Part shown: positions 58,601 to 64,000 of the stretch, in pieces
How the letters are laid out: each line of letters starts with the position of its first letter
Position numbering within the stretch: the first letter of the stretch is position 1
Origin: Ophiura sarsii
Lineage: Eukaryota > Echinodermata > Ophiuroidea > Amphilepidida > Ophiuridae
Length of the DNA stretch: 64,000 nt
NCBI GenBank assembly: GCA_035610835.1
Contig: CM069452.1
Coordinates: 13,301,753 to 13,365,752 of the forward strand
Direction of reading: 5' to 3'
Notes under the pieces: generated by a model
Told to the model about the DNA's origin: nothing
Seen by the model: the letters and a program-made list of their open reading frames with translations, nothing else
Databases searched by the model: none
Position numbers and translations under genes: made by a program

Positions 58601-61600
58601 CTGTAAACAAAACCAAAGTAATATATTCTGTCAATTAATAATGATTCATAATGATGCTTAGCTATGGAAAAGGCAAAGAATACGCTACTTGCACAGTACA
58701 GATGGAATCACATTAAAAACGAGGCTCTCCCTCACGCACTATCACGCCACACTGCGTCTGTTGTTTCATGCAGGTTTGTGCATCGCGTGATGCGGTTGAG
58801 CGTGCTCATAAGAGAGAAGGGCCTCATTTCATCTTAAAATGGCGATTGGGTGTAGGTAGCATATACTAAGACGTAGAAGCTGTACTGGCTTCCTAATCCA
58901 AAATCTGAAACGAAATGTTATTGTAACATTCCACGCCTCACCAAAAATGCAACACAATCATTTGAACCAGAACCTGCGTTGCATTTGTTAACACAGACGC
59001 AGTAGTTCAAACCGTGTGTTGTGTTTGCTATAATCATCAATTAGTCACATGACGGACAGGCCATGTGCCTTGATGACAAAATCAAACAAAAAAATGCCAA
59101 ATACTCTCAGATCACACAGTGACAAAGGCCAACGTCTGTTAGTACTCAGCCTGTGAGAAAAGGTGATAATGTTTTGTTCAACACTTGATCAAATCTGTGT
59201 GATGGTTGTTCTGACACCATTTGTCATTAGACAATGGGCAGCCATTTTGGTGCCCTCATCAACATTTGATGAATGCACAGATCAGATTTCCATTTGGTCA
59301 AATTCTATGGATATGTCTTACTACATGACATATAGTGTGCGTTGTCAGTCAAAAGACATGGGACATTTTTGCGAAATTTCCCCAGAATGGGATTTTTAGG
59401 TTAAAACATTGTTTGGGGTATTCGGTGCAACAAATTATAAAAATGTGGGATATTTGAGCAATAATGATGCCAAAAGGGTCTCCTAGCCTTGCATAACATG
59501 CAACCTCTGAAATATGAGTGCCCCATGGGCGTTTTTTCATTGCAATATAATTTTACAAAAAAAATGTATTTGTCCCATATGTAGGATATTAATCTGTGCC
59601 CTATATTTCAACACCTACATGTAACACACAATCGTTATTTCCATATCCTCTACAATCAATTAACAATCATTCAAATGCTATTTCTAATGTCACCAAATAC
59701 CTGATATTAAAATTTAAATCAGAATTTTTAAAGTATAACAAACCTGGTCGCCTAGAAATAATATTGACCGCTCCCAAAATTAAATTTCATGGAGCCTATA
59801 TTTCCCTCTGAGTGACTGCACAATGTGATTGGGGAATGGTGGGCCACTGGTGCAGTGCTTTGGCTGGATTTGTTTGGATTTATTAAAAAGAGTACCAAAA
59901 ATGTCAATTGATTTTCAAATTTATCTAATGAAATTATAAATAAGGGAGAGGGTAATCGTATTTTCTGAATATTACATCTTATATTGAATTAATAATGTCT
60001 ATTAACCACTAAAAAGATAATTGAATGGTACTTTAATTTTCAAATTTTGAAGTGTCATGGCATCAATTTCAATTAATTCAATGTGGTTACAAATAAGGAA
60101 AGGCAATCAGCATTATCGACATATTTAATCCTATTTTCAATTTTTAAAACGTCAATTAACCACAAAAAGATAACTAAATAGTTATTTGATTTTTCAAATT
60201 TTGAACTATCATGACACCAATTAATCTATTGAGATTATGGCAGGAAGTCATGTTTAGACGCACCTGTTAATTAGACTCCTTAATTGCCATTATCTATCTC
60301 ATTGACTTAATAGCAATTAGCAAGTCTGGTCATTAATTGATCAATCTCGTTAATACCCATCCTCGTGGTTAACAGAACAAAATATGTGATTTAAACATGT
60401 CCAACGCAGTCAATACTCTTATAGTGTTAATAACATAATAACTATCTAAGGTGATTATGTGTATCATACACGGTGAGAATAATTACCACAGTAGTATTTC
60501 TTTCAATTTAAAATCTACAAATTACAGGTAATTAATATGGACAGTAGCCTCAAATGAACTTTTCTATACTGAATTACATGATGCCAGTCATGGTGTCTGA
60601 TAGTTTCAGGAAATGTTTAATTAATTTTTATGACAAATATGAAGTGTTACAGGAACCCTTTCATCTTCTAAACTCTTCAGTGCTAGACTAAGATAACTTT
60701 GTTACAGCATATTACATGTTCATTTAAATAAACCCAGGGCTCTCCTTCTATATTACAAAAGGGCAAAATAAAACCAAACAAATAACTGATTTGCTTATGT
60801 TGTAAATCAAATCTTAAAGATATAATAGTATACAGTTTTACATCAAAATGTAGACATTTGTCTACATTGAGATGAAACTGGTTTCTGGTATCAGAGAAAT
60901 CAAAATTGGAATTTTTCACAGAATGCAGACTATAATTTACCAATCATATTCCAAGTTTAAGTCTTTATGCAAGACAAGGATTTAGTTTATAAATCTATCA
61001 AAATCGACCAAAACTGGGACAGGCATACCAAAAACAAAAGTTCAATTCCTTCCTTTTATTCCACACAAACTAATCCAAAAGTACACACATGGGTTCAGCT
61101 CTATCACAATTCCCTACAGTGCCTCAACTGACAGACATGCAACAACCAAGGCTCCAAAAAGGTGCTTGTATTTCCATATTGATTTGGCCCCCTGTGTATA
61201 CCTGTACCTCAACACTCCATATGTATTTCCGTAACTATAGTAAATAATTCAACTCATTGATTAGTACACCATTTTTGTGCAAGTAATTGCGACAGGGGTA
61301 ACTCAACACACTTGTATAATAACCAATTGCACCTTCAGAGGATACTAACAGCAAGTTGGTATTGATATGTACATCTTGTATCTTACTATACAGCACTTCA
61401 CACCATTTACTTTATATTCCTTTTCCGTGCAGTATTGGAAGAACATATTTCAGTACTCCCTGATCATAATCGCAGGCGTGACTCCAATGCACTTATAAAT
61501 TTGCCCTTATGATGAAAGAAGGATTCTTTTAATTTGTTTAATGTAAAAGCGGTATCTTTCACTAGAATATGTAGAAATCACAGCACAGTGGCAAGCAAAT

Positions 61601-61758
61601 TGATTATACCCATATCCTTACTTCATGACTAAATATGTATCTTTGAGTTTTTTACCTACATCTTTGCTCCTAGGATAAGTTATCATTATCTATTCTACAC
61701 TGCAGATACTTACCGACTTAAATATAAGGTTTGTTTTACTTGTAAACCTATAGTCAGT
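58601..61758. other. Upstream of exon A; missing PDZ1 half not found
   Basis: The exon encoding the start of PDZ1 should lie upstream and end in phase 1. No minus-strand open stretch with a GLGF-like loop and a GTAAGT donor is visible up to the window end. The region contains the degenerate repeat at 59900-60240 and otherwise unassigned AT-rich DNA. Confidence 0.5.
59900..60240 (+). repeat. Degenerate tandem repeat, period about 170 bp
   Basis: TATTAACCACTAAAAAGATAA (59999) and CAATTAACCACAAAAAGATAA (60152), each followed by TTTTCAAATTTTGAA and a CATG(G/A)CA(T/C)CAAT box, define two diverged units; part of a third precedes them. Confidence 0.65.
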
Positions 61759-62010
61759 ATCATAATGCTTTGGACATAATTTCCACAATATGTGCGAACG
61801 TGCGCGTATATGCGTACGAGCATAAGTGCGTAAATCGGAAGTGCATATCAGATGCTTTCTAAAAATGACCACGCATACTGATTGGTCAATTGTAAAATCG
61901 CGCATGCATGCATAGTTGTTTGCACATTTCATGCATTTGGGGGAGTTCCAAAAACAACAACAAAACATGCTCGCGTGATATAGCTTGAATTTCGTCCATA
62001 GCATTATGAC
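61759..62010. mobile_element. Family-J MITE, copy 2
   Basis: Ends ATCATAATGCTTTGGACATA and TTCGTCCATAGCATTATGAC. The middle is related to 31624-31900 in reverse orientation. A short third remnant (ATCATAATGCTATGGACAAA) is at 2894-2914. Confidence 0.72.
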
Positions 62011-63409
62011 AGTAAATATAGGAAATGCACGAATTGCACGGTCACTTAAAATGATACAATCACGAAAAAATGATAAAAATAGCTCAATGACCACTAAGTG
62101 TGTTAAACCAAACCATGTCCATATTCTCATTGAGGTATTATCAAATAAGTATTTTCCTGTCAAAGTCCTAAGACGCAATTCTAATTGCTAATATTATTAT
62201 AAGTCATTTTTGAATCAGCAACTTATTCACCAATGAAATAACTGACATACAGATCCAGAACAAATCAAACTTGGTTGGTCATCACTTACTGACAATTATC
62301 CCTAATGAGATGGTTACACGCAAGTAACAAAACAAATGAACCAACCCATTTAAGATATCTTAGGGAGTACCATAATGCATCAAACTTGTCAGGGTTTTTT
62401 TTATCTCCAACTCCTACTGATTCCTGTTGAAATTAACAGAACTTGTAAGATAAATGATTTTGAGACTTTTTCAGATCTTTTTAAAACCCTACGTTTAGTG
62501 TTCTGTTATTTTCATTAAAGTGTTTCTACCAAATATATAAACCTTAGTACTTTGTGAATTGATTTAAAGGAGAACAGTGCTATTCATGCAACCAAGCATT
62601 ATATAGTAGGAAAATAATTATCTAATGTATATTGACCAGTTTAACTGAACACAGAAATACAATATTCAATCAAATGAATTTAAACTACACATCCCCAACC
62701 TGTGATTATTTGAAATTTGCGTCCGGTTGTATGTGTCGAAAGTGCTGATGGGATAGCCATACCCAATATTGTGACGTCATCGTTACTAAAACCGCCTCAT
62801 AACCAACAGGTCGCTGCACGTAATCACGCAGGAATTCAAAGCATAAATCAAAAATATCAATTCAAGAAACATTGATGTAGACATCTCTCAACTGTTTCTT
62901 CATAGGATCGATCAATAAGGCAACGTCCATGCAGGGGATTTTTTTCTTTCTAAAGTCAATTTTGTCTTAACGCGGCACTTTAAAAACTTTAACCTTCGGA
63001 TGTGGTCTGCATAATAATAATGCTATGTATATGAGCGCTAAAGTTCCATGGCAAGGATTTCCTTTAAGGTAGTGCATTTGTACTGAAACCCAATTCAACA
63101 CATGGAGTTACAATTGTAACATGCATGTAGATGTGCTTGTGTTGTAAAATTTCCTTTTGGGAAAAGCCTCACAATTTCCCCCTATTTTTGGTGGGTGTCT
63201 TCCCTGAATGGTAATGGCCTTCTAGGTATTTCCGTCTCACATGGCTGATGTCTTGAGCTCCTCCACCTCAAATCCTATGTCCATTTTGAATGACGTAAAG
63301 GGCTAGGTCTTCCAGGATTTCTGGTTCCAATGCTTTAGAATCCAGTGTATGAGTTAGGTCTCATGGGACAAGTAGTCTAGTCTGTCTAGTCAACAAGTAT
63401 TGTGGAAAG

Positions 63410-64000
63410 TGGATATCCTCTGCAGTGCTGCAGTGAATTATGAGGTACTAACAAGATCTTGGGCTACAAAAGAGATCTTCTTTGTAGTCGATTATCACAA
63501 ACTGACCAAAGCTGGAACTTCAGATTTATTTCAACCAGCTAGTCGGGCAGGTAACTCGCAAAAAATACCTGCCCAACAGAAATTCCACCAGCCAGTGTAA
63601 CGCATTTACACTGTGAGTTCAATTTTTTTTACCTGCCAGTCGGGCGAGTACTTTTGTATTTTCACCCGCCCGACACAAAAGTTATCCGCTATGGGCAGGC
63701 GGGCAGGTGCTATTTCCAGGCCTGAAACTGACCATGGTCACTCTAATTCTAGAGAAATTCTCTTTTAGCACAGTCCTGTTGCAGTGCATTATGCACTGCC
63801 AGTTATGAGTAGCATAACACAATCAATCTTCTCTCATTTAATTCCATATGGTTACCCCTATAGGGTCGGTGCTGCAGTGCATTGTGGGTAACTAAGGAAA
63901 TCTTTATATTCAATCATCACTAACTGACCCTCATCACTCTTATTTACTTCCATTAGGATCCCCTTTTTAGCAGCGATACTGCAGTGCATTGTGGGTAACT
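63410..64000 (+). repeat. Tandem repeat with GCAGTGCATTGTGGGTAACT core, running off the window
   Basis: Core copies at about 63420, 63780, 63872 and 63970, with AATCATCACTAACTGACC following, show a period near 100 bp. A GGGCAGGTA-rich block (63540-63720) is inserted between them, with several CGGGCAGG or CCTGCCC motifs in both orientations. Confidence 0.65.

Noticed and set aside
61690..62178. 162-codon minus-strand open frame as a gene
   Set aside because: Most of it lies within a family-J MITE (61759-62010) with inverted ends, and the related copy at 31624 is not open in the same way.

Overview
The window is intron-rich, AT-rich metazoan DNA. Long introns, canonical GT-AG splice sites, many small inverted-repeat DNA transposons, tRNA-derived SINEs, LINE 3' ends and G-homopolymer tracts suggest a marine invertebrate, plausibly a deuterostome such as a hemichordate, echinoderm or lancelet. 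That placement is inference from repeat style only. Nothing looks prokaryotic.

One host gene can be supported, on the minus strand. Six exons (58600-58527, 55956-55862, 50575-50457, 43077-42954, 32113-31981, 8773-8623) join in frame with matching splice phases. They encode the second half of one PDZ domain, a linker, a complete second PDZ domain split over two exons, and the start of a low-complexity tail. Domain order and local motifs best resemble the paired N-terminal PDZ domains of PDZD2 / pro-interleukin-16. The 5' part, including the first half of PDZ1, and the 3' part were not found. The introns grow from 2.6 to 23.2 kb and hold nearly everything else listed.

Repeats by region. 1-8.6 kb (past the last recognised exon): MITEs, a pogo/Tigger-like element, a long-TIR element with a nested insertion, and a hAT-type element with 8-bp target-site duplication. 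8.8-32 kb (largest intron): two tRNA-derived elements bounded by CCCTAA/TTAGGG and two further tRNA-derived copies, a nest of three MITE families, a CCCGGGG-ended element with 8-bp duplication, a 4 x 120-bp tandem repeat, other tandem arrays and a LINE tail inside a MITE. 32-43 kb: a TACAGT-ended element carrying a LINE 3' end, further MITEs, a second CCCGGGG element, a large foldback element and a TIR-bearing tRNA-derived element. 43-50.5 kb: a third CCCGGGG element, a TTAA-flanked tRNA-Leu-like element, a 0.7-kb foldback element and a 1,638-bp tandem duplication. 50.5-64 kb: an inverted pair of hammerhead-ribozyme-like motifs of Penelope-like-retroelement type, tandem repeats and more MITEs.

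The three most unusual signals are: (1) the hammerhead pair at 53103-53160 / 53392-53449, whose core carries a paired C3-to-U and G8-to-A change; (2) a group of CCCGGGG-ended, 8-bp-TSD elements (17402, 37544, 43837) whose interiors are decayed arrays of a short motif and whose ends can grow into long G runs; (3) tRNA-derived elements with CCCTAA/TTAGGG termini, at least two of them flanked by TTAA, which look like a hybrid of SINE and piggyBac-type MITE. Most short reading frames in the window are chance or repeat-derived and are not annotated as genes.
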